NCBI GenBank assembly: GCA_013399695.1
Contig: VXAU01004380.1
Span: 62,001 to 126,000 of the forward strand
Reading direction: 5' to 3'
From: Formicarius rufipectus
Lineage: Eukaryota > Chordata > Aves > Passeriformes > Formicariidae
DNA: 64,000 nucleotides
Below the pieces are notes generated by a model, which did no database searches, had not been told where the DNA came from, and saw only the letters and a program-made list of their open reading frames with translations. Made by a program: the position numbers and the translations under genes. This document shows positions 24,642-36,800 of the stretch, piece after piece. Each line of letters starts with the position of its first letter. Within the stretch, counting starts at the first letter, position 1.

Positions 24642-25814
24642 CTCCCAGACCTCCCCATTGCTATATAATCTGTATCACCCTGATTTGTGCCAAGGGATTT
24701 CCTTTAAAAATGAAATGGCTGTTTGTCTGATTTTCACACACAAGCTTTGGTAGAGGATTGCTAAGGGAAGGGTGATACCTGGTGGCTTGGCAATGTGGCA
24801 ACAAATTTTACATCCTGTTCCTTGCATGTTTGTTTCTGTAAAGTTGTCTTTTCAGTGATACAGATTTCTTTCTTGAATTGAACATTCAAAAGATAGGAGA
24901 ACACAAAGTATTCAGCAAGTGCTGCAGAAAGTCTTGTGTTTATAAGGACATTAGTGAAGAACTTGTTAATATCACTGCTGATTATCTGCAACTCTAAGAG
25001 GCTGTACACTGCTGTCACTTGAAGAGGTTATTTCTTTTCTCTGTCCAGAGTGATCATAACAATTCATCCTTCCTCCTGTGCCATTTATAGATCCCTTCTG
25101 TCAAATCTCACTTAGATTAGATAGACCATCAAATGTAGATATGCAGAGAGGTTACAATGTGAAAAAAGATTTTAATTCAACTTCTAAAAATGGCATAGAT
25201 AAGTGGCAGCCCAAAGCTTTCTGGGCTTAAGTCAGACTTATTCATCTAAATAATTTAAGACTCTTTAAACAGTAATACATAGTTTTTCTTAACAGTTTTT
25301 GTTTGTTCATAAGGGAAAACTCACATGCAGTTGCTAGGAAATTAACAGTAAGCATATAACCAGATTAAAAAAAAAGGTAGTTCTTTACCTCTTTCCTCCA
25401 AGTGACTTTTTAATTTTATGGATGAATGCTTTTTCAAAAATAAAACTTTTGTCTTTCAAATTCTTCTTTCTAACTACCTGTTAGAAAACATCTTTCTCCC
25501 AACTCATTTCTCCTTTGCACTGTGATGTTTCTTGAATGGATCGTAAAAGCACTCATGTTGTGGTCACTGTTTCCTAGAATAGTTTCCATGGCATTTTTTC
25601 TTTATATCGCAGTTCTGTCTCTGATGAATTGTTGCACCAAGCAGGATTACCGTTTCAGTATTTGCGGTTTACATACTCACAGAGCTTTCTCTTTAGGTGC
25701 TGCTATAAGCCATGAAGACATTTTTGTTTTAGGATTCTTAAACACAGTATTTTCTATAAAAATATTTAGATAGCTACAGTTTTGAATATTGTGTCTTTTT
25801 CACGTCATTTATCG

Positions 25815-26325
25815 TAAAATCATAGATTTATAGAATGGTTTGGTTTGGGAGGCAGGAACCTGCCCAGGTTGCTCAGAAACCCATTCGATCTGGCCTTGAA
25901 CAATTCCTAGGCATGGGGCATCCATGTCTTCTCTGGGCAGCCGCTTCCAGTGCCTCACAGTAAAGAATTTCTTCCTATTTTCTAATGTAAGCCTACCCTC
26001 CTTCAGTTTGGAGTCATTACACCTTGTCCTATCACTACATGTCCTTGTAAAAAGTCCCCTTCTACCTTTCTTGTTGGTCTCCTCAGTTACTCAAAGGCCA
26101 CAATTACCTTCTACAGGCTGAATAATCCCAATTCTCCCAGCCTTTCCTTATAGCAGAGATGTTCCATCCCTTGGCCTGCCCTTGGACTCACTCCAACAGG
26201 TCTTTCTCCTTTCTGTGCTGAGGACCCCAGAGCTGGATTCAGTACTCTGTGGGATCCCATGAGAACAGAATAGAGGGACAGAATCATCTCCAACAACTTT
26301 CTGGCCATGCTTCTCTGGATTTATT
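25815..26325 (-). repeat. CR1 fragment, minus orientation
   Basis: Starts with the CR1 3' end signature (AATCATAGATTTATAGAATGG), then CTGGCCTTGAACAATTCCTA, AGTAAAGAATTTCTTCCTA and CACCTTGTCCTATCACTACA, then the pol carboxy-terminal region in antisense. The minus strand shows GMEHLCYKERLGELGLFSL near 26111-26170. Several frame breaks make it inactive. The 5' end near 26325 is a typical CR1 5' truncation. Confidence 0.93.
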
Positions 26326-28190
26326 TCACAGGTCTTTAAACTGAATGTCTTTCTTTCAAAAATGCGTCCTATCTTTTAAAAATAAAATTAATGTAATTGA
26401 AAGTAACAAACTCAGTAATAAAGTATGCCTAAAACTATGTGCAGCAAAGTCTCTTATGCTAAATAAAAATGTTATTTATTAAAACGTGGTGAAAAACATG
26501 TGTGAAAAGAAACACGTTATTACAATCCATATATGCGGTATTTTTTAATACAATGTATTTTATCATAGGTACAGTTTGTACAGAACTTAATTTCTTCTCT
26601 GCAGAGCTTCTGTTTGTTTATTTTCACATTTATTTTAAATGCTAGCATAGAGGAGAGGTGTCACACACCTAGCACCAGCAGATGAAATGCAGTGAGCAAG
26701 TCATAGTAAGTAACTAAATTTCATATATACTTTGAGTTTTCAGAAATGCACGTGTCTCTTAAATCTATCTATATATTTTGAAGTTCTTTCCTTTCAAATT
26801 TCAGTTTCATGATTTAGAACTTGGTCCTGCTCAGCATACATTGAAGTAACACAAAGTGAAACTAAAGACTGGTACCTTTTAAAGTACCTGTGACAGATAC
26901 TAGACTTTAGTGCTCTGTATAAGTAGGACTGTATCTGTCTAAATTTTTGATCTTTTCCTGTCAGTTTGATTATAGTAGTAGTCTTTGAAGACTTATTCAG
27001 TGATTTTTTTATTTTTTTTTTTTTTTTCCAAATATAGGGAGGTTAAAATATATTTTCTCTAATAGTCTTGGTAGAAAGCGAGCAGTTTAGCTCAAAGCAA
27101 AGATTGCACAGGTTGAGAATTTTTTCCATGTTTTCAAACCACAAAGAACTTTGAAGAAAACAATGATGACATATACCTAGATAGCAAACTCCTAGATTTA
27201 TTTTGTGAATTTCAGTTTTCTTATATGCTTTTTCTTTCAATTTTAGTGATGAATGTGACTCATGAGATGAAGGAACACTTTCAATATTCTTGTGTTTTAG
27301 CAACAGTGGAAGTGCTGTAGTCAAAGAAAAGAAACATAGATGGGGCAAGGCAAATCATAGAATTTGGTGACAACAGTGGGGAGTGTTGAAGTGAGAGGAT
27401 TTTTTAAAATAATAATTGGATTAATGCTGGTCAGCACATCTAAACAAGAACATCTTTGTTGTATTATTAGCAAGTAAAAATGAATATATAGTCAGGTATC
27501 TGGGAAGATGTTACAGGAAAAAGGTATTACCAGAATATACAGATTTATTCCTACAACGTGGATTGACAGGCTGACATAGATAACCAGGCAAAATATTACT
27601 GTGATCAAAGCTGGTTAGAGAAGCTCAGGTAGAAAGTGGTGCTGAATGAACACCTGGGGGACAAAACCAGTTGGGTGCATGTCATCTGGGAATGGGAATG
27701 TGGCAGGAAAGAATGGAATTATGGAAAGTTATTAAAGTACAATTAGAAGTAGGAAAATTTCAAAATTAATTTATTATATATAGCACTAAAGTTGTTTCTC
27801 ATTTTGAGGAAGGAGAGCTGTAGCTTTAAATTCTTCTCTTTCCTAATGGCGGTCTATAATGCATTTTCTTTGGCAGATGCCCACACTTAATTGTGACTTT
27901 TGTGGCTAAACACGGGTAATGAAAGCCTCTGAATTCTGAGGAAAAAGTGTCTTTCTCACTAACAATACTAACAGATATTCCAGACTTGATAAAGGTATCA
28001 TATTATTCAAGAAAAGCCTATCATTCTTATTTCTGAACTTTTTGCCTAATATTCTTGCTATATGCTGTGCATTATGGAAAAAACGCATTTCTGGTCAGTT
28101 ACCAGTTTCCGTTACTTTTCCTCACCACAATTAGTCATGAGTCTAGAAAAGAGGAAAGACAGAACTTTTTCCTGGGTCTTGGTACACTGA

Positions 28191-28241
28191 TTTTTTTTTT
28201 TTTTTNNNNNNNNNNNNNNNNNNNNNNNNNNNNNNNNNNNN
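28191..28241. other. Poly-T run ending in a 36-base assembly gap
   Basis: T15 at 28191-28205 runs straight into 36 N (28206-28241). The gap is probably a homopolymer or simple-repeat sequencing failure rather than missing gene sequence. Confidence 0.95.
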
Positions 28242-28993
28242 TGCGTATGAAGATCACTTATTTTTGTTAAGGGATGGATAAAAAAGCACCAAACTTTGAA
28301 AGAGGTGATAGATACTACTTTTTTTTTTTTTTAATTGTCCAGAACTTGAAGTGTGTCAATAAATATATGAATGTTATGAAATGTTATACCATAAATTTCA
28401 GCAGGACTGAATTTTTATTATTGCATTGATAAATGTATTTTGCACTTTCCTCCTGCTGAAATTGAAATGTTTGCTATCTTGCTTTATTTAAACTTCAAAA
28501 AAGTACATGAAACTAAGGATTTTTTGATTTGGTTACTTTGAGTTGCCTTGCAGCTTTTTGAAAATTTTAATTCCTGTCTGCCTTGCCCCAAGCTGGTGTT
28601 GTCATACTTTCATTTATTTCTGAATGGAAATTCTGTATTTCTGTATATCATTATAACATACTGATTTTTTTCCTTGTCTCTTTATCATAATAATTGGCTA
28701 TTTTAGCTGAAAGGATATCTTGATATAAAGCTCAGGTCCTTATATCATCTTTTAGCAACCTAGCAAATTCTGTTAACCTTTTCTATGTCCTCTTCTGTCT
28801 CCTGTTCTGTTTCTCAGCTTTGGGGTTATTTTTTTCCTGACTGGCTGCAACTGGGTGTTTTTACTTGCCTCTAAGAAAGTGGTGATCTTTCTAGTTCTAC
28901 TGAAAAAAGATGAGTTGAAAATGTAGCATGCCACCTTTATAAGACTTTGTCAGTGATAATGAAAGAGATGCATCTTTCATCTTTCTAGGCGTT

Positions 28994-29014
28994 AAAAAAA
29001 AAAAAAAAAAAAAA
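28994..29014. repeat. Poly-A run (21 A)
   Basis: Twenty-one adenines followed by GGAAAGAAAG. No retroposed body was recognised upstream. Confidence 0.9.
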
Positions 29015-29384
29015 GGAAAGAAAGCTTTGTAAAGTGATTAAATAGAACAATATTAGTGGACTAATGCAAAGCATATGCTGCATAGCTATTTTTTAACCCT
29101 AAAAAGTGAAAAGACTACATGCTGTTAACTTCTGTAAGCATAGGTTCAGTTGTGTGCTTATTGTATTTTTTAATGGAGTTTCTTAAAGTAGGGCTGGAAA
29201 AGCAATGAATAACTGATAATGCTTTTCTTTGCTTCACGTTGGTTGCTGTTTTATCAGTAGATATCTGTTTCCTCAGTACTAAAGCTCACACCAACATCTG
29301 TAACAACTTCAAGTTTTTAGTGGAAGCATGAACTAGTCTTTGTTTTCACATACTCAAATTAAGAATGTGTGTAAATGTGAACTT

Positions 29385-29690
29385 AGAATCATTGAATGTT
29401 TTGTGTTGGACCTTTTAAATTCATATAGTCCAACCCATCTCTCATTGGCAAGGATCATTTCACAAGACACAACCACTTGCAATGATGAGGCATCCACAAC
29501 TTCCCTGGACAAACTGTTCCAGCATCTCAGCACCCTCATCATAAAGAATTTCTTCCTTATATCCAATCTAAATGTACCCTCCTGCAGTTTAAAACCATCA
29601 CCCCTTGTCCTGTCACTCCAGGCCTTGGTAAGAAGCCTCTCTGATCTTCTTTGTAAGTCTCTCTTATTGAAGGGCTATGGTAAGGCCTCT
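29385..29690 (-). repeat. CR1 fragment, minus orientation, short
   Basis: Antisense CR1 3' end: GAATCATTGAATGTTTTG at the start, then GAGGCATCCACAACTTCCCT, AAAGAATTTCTTCCTTATAT and CACCCCTTGTCCTGTCACTC. The minus frame contains DIRKKFF and WNSLSREVVDASSLQVV, the CR1 pol carboxy-terminus. It ends about 100 bases before another CR1 of a different subfamily. Confidence 0.92.
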
Positions 29691-29794
29691 CTTAACTTAC
29701 TCATGTATTATAATATCAATTCCATGAAGCTAATTCTTCATTCACTGGGAAGTCAGGTTGTGGGCTAGTGCTGAAATAGCCAAATACTCAATAA

Positions 29795-31065
29795 TTACAG
29801 AGTCACAGAATATGCCAAGTTGAAAGGGACCCACAAGGATCACTGAGTCCAACTCCTGGCTCTGCACAGGACCATCCCCAAGAGTCACACTGTGTTGCTG
29901 AGAACGTCGTCCAGAATGTTTCTTGAACTGTCAGGCTTGTTGCTGTGACCACTTCCCTGGTGAGCCTGTTCCAGTGCCCAAATGCCCCTAGGTGAAGAAC
30001 CTTTTTCTAATATCCAAAGTAAACCTCCCCTGACACAACTTCAGACCATTCCCTCAGGTGTCATGTCACTGGTCACTACCAAGAAGAGATGCCTGTCCCT
30101 CCTCTTCCCCTCATGAGGAAGTTGTAACTGCAATGAGGTCTCCCCTCTTCTCAAGGCTGAACAGTTCAAGTGACCTCAGCCACTAAAACTGCACACAGTA
30201 CTCAAGGTGAGACCGCCCCAGTGCAGAGCAGAGAGGGACCATCACCTCCCTCACTCATCTGGCAATGCTTTGCCTGATGCCCCTCAGGACAGGGTTGGCC
30301 CTCCTGGCTGCCAGGGCACTGCTGACTCGCATTCAACTTGCCATCGACCCCCAACTCCCTTTTCAGGCCACTGCTTTCCAGCATCTCATTCCCCAATCTG
30401 TGCAAACATCCAGGGTTACCCCATCCCAGGTGCAGAATCCAACACTTCCCCTTCATATGGTTGGTGATTTCCCAGTCCTCTGATCTGTCCAGGTCTCTCT
30501 GCAGAGCCTCCCTGCCTTACCGAGAGTCAACTCCTCCTAATTTTGTGTCATCTGCAAACTTGCTTAGTATTGATTCCAGTGCAAATGCGTCCAAGTCATT
30601 TGTGAAGATGTTGAAGAGCACAGGGTCTAAGATGGAGCGCTGTGGAACCCACTAGTGATGGGTCACCAGTCTGATGTCACCCCATTCACTGTTACCTTCT
30701 GTGCTCGACCCATGAGCCAACTGCTCACCCCCCACATGTTGTGTTTATCCAGCTGTGTGCTGGACATTTTGTCCAGACATATCCTGTGGGGGACAGTATC
30801 CAAAAAGATTTCATCAACTGGCTTCCCTTGATCAGCCAGGTGGGTTACCTTGTCATAAAAGGAAATCAGGTTTGGTAAAGCAGGACTTTCCTCTCATGAA
30901 GCTGTGCTGGCTGTGACCAATGACTGTGTTGTCATTCAGGTTTTTTCAGTCCTTTTCCAGAATAATCTTTTCCTTAACTTTACCAGGTACTGAAGTGAGA
31001 CTGACAGGCCTGTAGTTTCCAGGATCTTCCTTGTCTTTCTGAAAGTAGGCAAGTAGAAGGTACAT
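29795..31065 (-). repeat. CR1 fragment, minus orientation, about 1.27 kb
   Basis: A longer CR1 copy. It starts with the 3' end (GAGTCACAGAATATGCCAAG) and the CCAACTCCTGGCTCTGCACA and AAGAGTCACACTGTGTTGCT wording shared with the copy at 1-742. It runs through pol in antisense to GCCTGTAGTTTCCAGGATC near 31009. The minus strand shows ILHLGWGNPGCLHRLGNEML, part of pol. A deletion near 30180 removes the HLEYCVQ-type segment, and stops break the frame. It is inactive. Confidence 0.95.
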
Positions 31066-33117
31066 TTTTTTATTATTTTGGTTTTTTACTATGTCAAATT
31101 GGTATCTTAATCAGAAAAATCTTTAGTAACAAATACTAGTTATGACTTCTTAGTCTTATTGAATCTCTAGCTAGACTAGAGATCCTTGAAAAGAAGGCTT
31201 ATGCTAAGTTTGCCTGGTTGTTGTTTTTAAAGCCCGAAATGACCTGAGATTTGGCTCAGTCAAAATTTGAGTGGGTTTTGAAAGGAGATGACGTTCACTG
31301 AACTCATTTTTTGGGAAACCTCATCCGGTTTTACACAGACTATTTTAGCCACAAGTTTATGGTTTGGGATTTTTATGTTCATGTTCTTCCAGCTGTGGAG
31401 CAGTGTAGTTTTTCTGTAATTACTTGCTTTAAACTCAAATTTTATATTGCTAATAAAGTACAGTTGTAGATGAACAGAGAGCGTTCTCATTGTGTATGTC
31501 TGTGCCTTTATTTGTGTGTCTTTATTAAATAAATAAATAGTTTTAATTATTTAATAATTAATTAGGTTAGGTATTTTCTAGTAGGTAGAAATTAATTAGG
31601 GTAGGTATTTTCTTTTGCTGTTTCGCTTCCTCTCAAATTTTGTTAAGTTTTGCTTGGTGTAGCTCTGTTTAGACAGATCTAACCATGAAGTTGTCTGTGT
31701 CCTAAAGTCAAGAATTTGATTACCATGCTATTAAAGTTTAAAAATAAAACAAAAAAATATAGTAGTATATTTATACTAAGTAAAAAAAAAAAAGCCAAAC
31801 CCCTGGATATACTGGAAAATATTTCAATGTGTTATTTATTTATCAATCTGTGGTATGGCATGCATAATATCCTTGAATATAACGATGCAGCTTGTGCTGA
31901 AACTTGTTTCCAGTTCAATTTTCACTCATGGTTAGTGTTGTAACAAAACAAAAGGAGTTAGATATCTGTAATGAGGAGTCTGCAGCAGGAAATCTGCAGC
32001 TGTATGAGCAGTCATAGACTGTGGACAGGTTGTTGGGTAAAAATAACATAAAATCTTTTCCTGTTTGTGTATATGGACTTACCTGCTACAAGAATTTGCC
32101 AGCAAATCCAAATGTAACCCTGTAATTTTAATGGTACTCTTTTGTGCTTCTTGTGGGAAAAAACCAAATCTAGGACTGCTTTCATTAACTTCTCTTTTAC
32201 TTTAGAAATGTAGTTACCAAAGTGACTTATGCTTGAATGGCAGGTGACAGTTCATTTGGACATGTGTGGTTTTTATATGGATTAAAAAAAAAAAAAAAAA
32301 AGGAAATTACATTTCTCCCAGTTTAAAACCTGAGTTTTCCTAAAAGTGGAATGTTAAATTCTGTATTGAATATGTTTAAGGTCCTAAAGCCCCTTTTTAA
32401 CACTCTTGGAAACACTGTATCTGAGTTTTTTTTTTTGTTTTTTTTTTAACTTACTACTAGAAGTTCCCTCATGCTCCAAGTTACATAGAAATGCTTGTCA
32501 CATTGCTTCCCCCAGATATAAGCTGGAAGCCCAATTCTCTTCCACTCCTCCCATTTGTTGTGTCCCTTCCTGCCTCTGTGCCTTTGCTAAGTCTGTGCAC
32601 TTCTTCTTGAGTCTCTATTTTGTTAGACATTATTTTATGTTTGCCTGACAGGTGATGGTTTGATTTAGAGTGGCTTCTGCAACCTGAAAATCTTTTTTAA
32701 ATATGACATTTCAATATCAAAAAGAATTTGCTTTCAATTCTATCAGTCTCTTAAAGTTATGCAGCAGTAATTGAAATCATTGCATTGTCTAATGTTTGTG
32801 GTTAATGTATGTGTGTGATTTATCTAAACCTAAGTGCTACATTACTTGCTGGGACAGGGATGAATATTCTTTTATGTGTAAGAAAATAGCTTTTGCTGTT
32901 CTTTTACCTATTTTAGAAGCAAGAGGAGTAGTCTCATTGAAGCATAAAATGTATTCTGTGATTCTCTTTGACTGGTTAACATCTGAAAACCTGTTCATTC
33001 TTACAGGATTAAAAAAACCCACAACAAACAAACAAACAAACCCAAACACCAAATCTTCTTTCACACCTGAGCACTCTTAAGTTCATACAAACTGAGAAGC
33101 TCCAACTGAATTTAACA
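31066..33117. other. Intronic sequence, no gene recognised
   Basis: AT-rich intron. Contains an 8-base-arm hairpin (31163-31183), a small tandem duplication of AATTAATTAGG(T/G)TAGGTATTTTCT (31556-31613), an A18 run (32284-32301) and an A/C-rich tract (33010-33047). No exon was recognised. Confidence 0.5.
31556..31613. repeat. Small tandem duplication, period about 34
   Basis: The block AATTAATTAGG followed by TAGGTATTTTCT occurs twice (starting near 31556 and 31590) with one base difference. Confidence 0.8.
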
Positions 33118-33800
33118 TTTAACATTATAGAATATATATGTCCCACCAGTTCCAACTCTTTGGTCCTCTCAGACTACCTAAAACTAACCCACATGACTAA
33201 GATCATCATCCAGATACTCCTTGACTTCTGACAGGCTCAGTGCCATGATCACTTTTCTGGGGAGCTGTTCCAGTGACTGAGCACTCTCTCAGTGAAGAAC
33301 CTTTTTCTAATGTCCAACCAGAACTTCCCCTGATATATCTTCATTCCATTTCCTTGTGCTCTACCTTTCAGCCACAAGAGAGATCAGCATCTCCCCCTTT
33401 GCTGCTCCCCTTGAGGAAACTGTGGGCTGTGAGAAGGTTGCCCCTCAGCCTTCTGTAAGTTGAACAAACCAAGTGATCTCAGCGGCTCTTACAGGGCAAG
33501 CCTTTCATCATCTTGGTTGCCCTCCCCTGGACACCCTTTTATTAGTTTGATGTCCTTCTTATATAGAGGCAGCCAAACCAGCACACAGTGCTTGAGGTGG
33601 GACCACCTCAGTGCTGTGTAGGGTAGGATAATCACATCGCTAGACCAGCTTCTGATGCTGTGAATCATGCACCCCTGGACATGGTTGGCCCTGTTGGCTT
33701 CCAGAGCACACTGTTGACTCACTTTCAACTTGCCATCAACAAGGACCCCCCCATCTCTTTCCTGGCTGTTCACAAATGCAGTCTCTTCCATAGATATTCA
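33118..33800 (-). repeat. CR1 fragment, minus orientation
   Basis: Antisense CR1 of the same subfamily type as 1-742: TGATCACTTTTCTGGGGAGC near 33246, GTGAAGAACCTTTTTCTAAT near 33292, then the pol region with TGGACATGGTTGGCCCTGTT near 33677. The minus strand encodes HLKHCVLVWLPLYKKDIKLI and ERDGGVLVDGKLKVSQQC, both CR1 pol carboxy-terminal motifs. Frame breaks make it inactive. Confidence 0.93.
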
Positions 33801-36800
33801 GATTGCTCATTTTGAAGGAATAGGAAGGAAAATAATCAAGCTTTTAATATATTTAAACAGCATCTTTATATGTTTATGATGGCAGTGTAATGGTCTGTAG
33901 TGCTCCTTCTCAGGTGTTTACCCAAACCATTAAGTTTTTATTCCAAAAACCATTAAGTTTTCATCTAGTCTGGGTTGCTTGTTTAATTGAGAACAAGCAT
34001 CAAGTCATCTTGTTGTGCTCTTGTGCACAGAAATGGGTTTGGGTTTTTTGTTCTGTTGGGTATATGCATTTTCTTGTTTTGTTTTTTCCTTTCCTGTCAC
34101 CCAAGTCTTCATGAAACTTGATGGGTTTAGCTATGATTTTTCTTGAGGTCTTGAAATCTACAATTCAAAACTGAATTTGAGTGTTGAAAGAAGCCCACAT
34201 AGTTGAAACTGAAATGACTGTGCATGTGAGATCTTTCAGGTTAAAGTACTTGCCACAGTTGTAATCCTATCTAGAAGGGACACTGAGTCACTTGGCAAGA
34301 ATGTCCATTGTTTTTGTGTATATGTATGTAACTAGATGCAAAAGTGCATGGATATAGAATTAATTTTATTAAATCTGGAGCTTGTTGCTAGATAAATTTT
34401 TTTTAACCTTCTGTTTTGGGAACTGATAGCTGGCATTTATGTCTGAGATTTACAAAGGTGTAAGCTCCTTGCAGTTAAGAGTATGTAGAAAAAAATTGCA
34501 TTAAAAATAGTTGCAAGTTTGTGTATATCCATAGTATCTGACGGAGGCAAAACCAGCTGGTTGATTTGATGTGTGTTGGATCTTATTTATTTGCTCAACC
34601 CTCAGACATTGACCAAGAGTGGACAAGAGCTCAGTCAGAATGTGGTTAGTGCTGGTTCCCTCCAACCCCCTGCACATGACTTACTTTCTGTGACCTTTAT
34701 GAATGTCATTAGCTTTTCCCTTTATTGTATCCTAGTGCTGTTTCTGCATGACATTTGGCACAGATGTCAGAATTTTCTCCCAAGTTCAGCTTCATGAATT
34801 GATGTAATCACTCAGGTGCATTAATAAATCTCTTGCCTTGTGGCTGGCAAGTTCCTGTATGAAGGATGTATTATAATATCAATGTATGAATTATCAAAGA
34901 TAATGTTTATTTTTTCCCAGTGACATTGGTGAAATGACAGAAAACTAATCAAGATGAAAATAATTTTCAGACTTCCACCTGTGCTACAATTTAACTGCCC
35001 GATACAGAAAGTCTGTTTTCTTAGTTTGTATTCCACTGCTGAAAATGCCAAAGCATTAATCAAACTTCCATGTATCATTTAGTCTCTGTTGAATCATAAC
35101 CTTAAAAAATGTCAGTTTAGAATTAAAACTTGTCATTTGAAAGCAAGCTCTACAGTAAAGCAATCTATTGTCTAAGGACATGCAATGTAAATGTTCTTCA
35201 AAGCATCAGCTTTAGTGAAAGGTTTACTTTCTTGTAAGACAAGCTCTACAAAATCTGTTGCTTATCAAATACTGCAAATAACTGTTTCAACAATTGAATA
35301 CCATGTGGTAATAGTTCTTTGGACATTGAAAAGCCAAAACTGAAGCCTAATGTATCTACAAGCTAGTGTAAAACAAAAAATTGCAAAAGAAATCTTTGAG
35401 AAAATTCAATGACAGCAAAAATATATTTGTTTGGTAAGTTTTTATAAAATGACTCATATGTTCTCTAGCTATCTGTATATTTTTTCTGAGTAAAATTTGA
35501 CTGAAACTTGTTTTCAATGACCAGAAGACTACTTGACTGTTAAGCCACAAAAGCTGAAGGATTCTTAATAGTAATAAAATCAAAAATCCTTTTACTGCTA
35601 AGCAGATAAACCCACTTTTCCATTATAGATTTAAATGAAAAATTTGGACTCATGTCAGTTACTTAAATGCATAAAATAACATTGGACAGCATCTTGTGCA
35701 ATGAAATCACAACTATGAAAAATTTCCATGTAGAGGTTTCTTCTTCTTGCTAAGCTTGAAGACAGTGTCTATGTACGTATAGACCCTCACCTGTGTTGAA
35801 TCTCTCATTAGTGTGAATTCATCATTTTTTAAAACTCCTAGAGGAAGGATGTCAATTGCCACTCGTGATTGTGCTTGTGCCTGTACTAAGCCCTGTTGTC
35901 CCCGTCTGCCTTGTTTGCTGGCACAGGTTCCAAGGTCCTTGCAGGAGGAATTCCTTTGGGTGCTACATAAACACAAGACAATCTTGTTCTCACCTGGGGT
36001 CTCTGAGTTCTGTAATGGAAGTAGCTGGCTGCTTTCTGTAGGTGACTGCCATGATTGTAGGTGCTTCTCTTTTTATTCTTGTGACTCTTGACCTACAATG
36101 AAGTTGTTGTGAGTTTGTATTTCGCATGTCTTACTCCTGGGGAATATTCATTTTTCTGGCAAGTTTTCTGTCTCAGAGAATTCAGAATTGCCAGGGATCC
36201 AAATACACCTGTGGATTTCAAGTTCTCTGCTTTATATTTTCTTCAGATACTTGTTTCTCATATTAATATTTTAAGGCCAATGAGCAATAAAATTCAGAAA
36301 CCATATTTCCCCTCTAAAACTATTTATCATAAGTGTCTTAGACTTTCCCAAAGTCAGAAATATATGTAAGTATAGAAAAGTATAAGAATTTAACTGTAAA
36401 TGAAGTAACATGTTTACAGTTTTTTGGATGTAACTGTGTCACTGAAGGAATACATCTGAGACTGGGTACTATTTCTTTAGTGGAGAAGGTGGTACACATG
36501 AGAAGGTCATGTTTGAGAACTCTGTTTTGTCGTCCACATGAATGTACTAGTTCAAGATCACTGAGGCGTGGTGTAAGAGCTCTTTCCTATTTGACATTTC
36601 AGAAAAGATTTCATAACTTTTAAAGCTCCATCAAATAAGAGAGCATCAAATGTATTACTAAATGGTTTGAATCTTGGAAGGGACATCTAGGTCCTAATTT
36701 AATGGAAGTAGCAAAAGTGGTTCTGAAGAAAGCAAGAGTAGTTTTGTAGCTTCTGTGAAAGGGCTGGGAAGCAGCAAAACATTATGATGACTCAGCCTGA

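Larger units (their letters stand above)
20606..25814. other. Intronic sequence, no gene recognised
   Basis: No coding exon or named transposon was recognised. The part from about 23400 to 24480 is less AT-rich than its flanks and may be an ancient degenerate repeat. It includes a 133-codon minus frame (23413-23814) without recognisable features. Low-complexity A/C-rich sequence is at 22308-22372 and T-rich sequence at 22497-22530 and 22740-22772. Perfect palindromes are at 23013-23035 and 24622-24641. Confidence 0.5.
26326..29384. other. Intronic sequence with a small gap, no gene recognised
   Basis: AT-rich intronic DNA with no recognised gene. It contains a T-rich tract near 27006-27028, a 36-base assembly gap (28206-28241) beside a T15 run and an A21 run (28994-29014). 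No frame shows a known domain. Confidence 0.5.

Noticed and set aside
30202..30655. Overlapping frames that look like small genes on both strands
   Set aside because: They are frames within the minus CR1 copy at 29795-31065.
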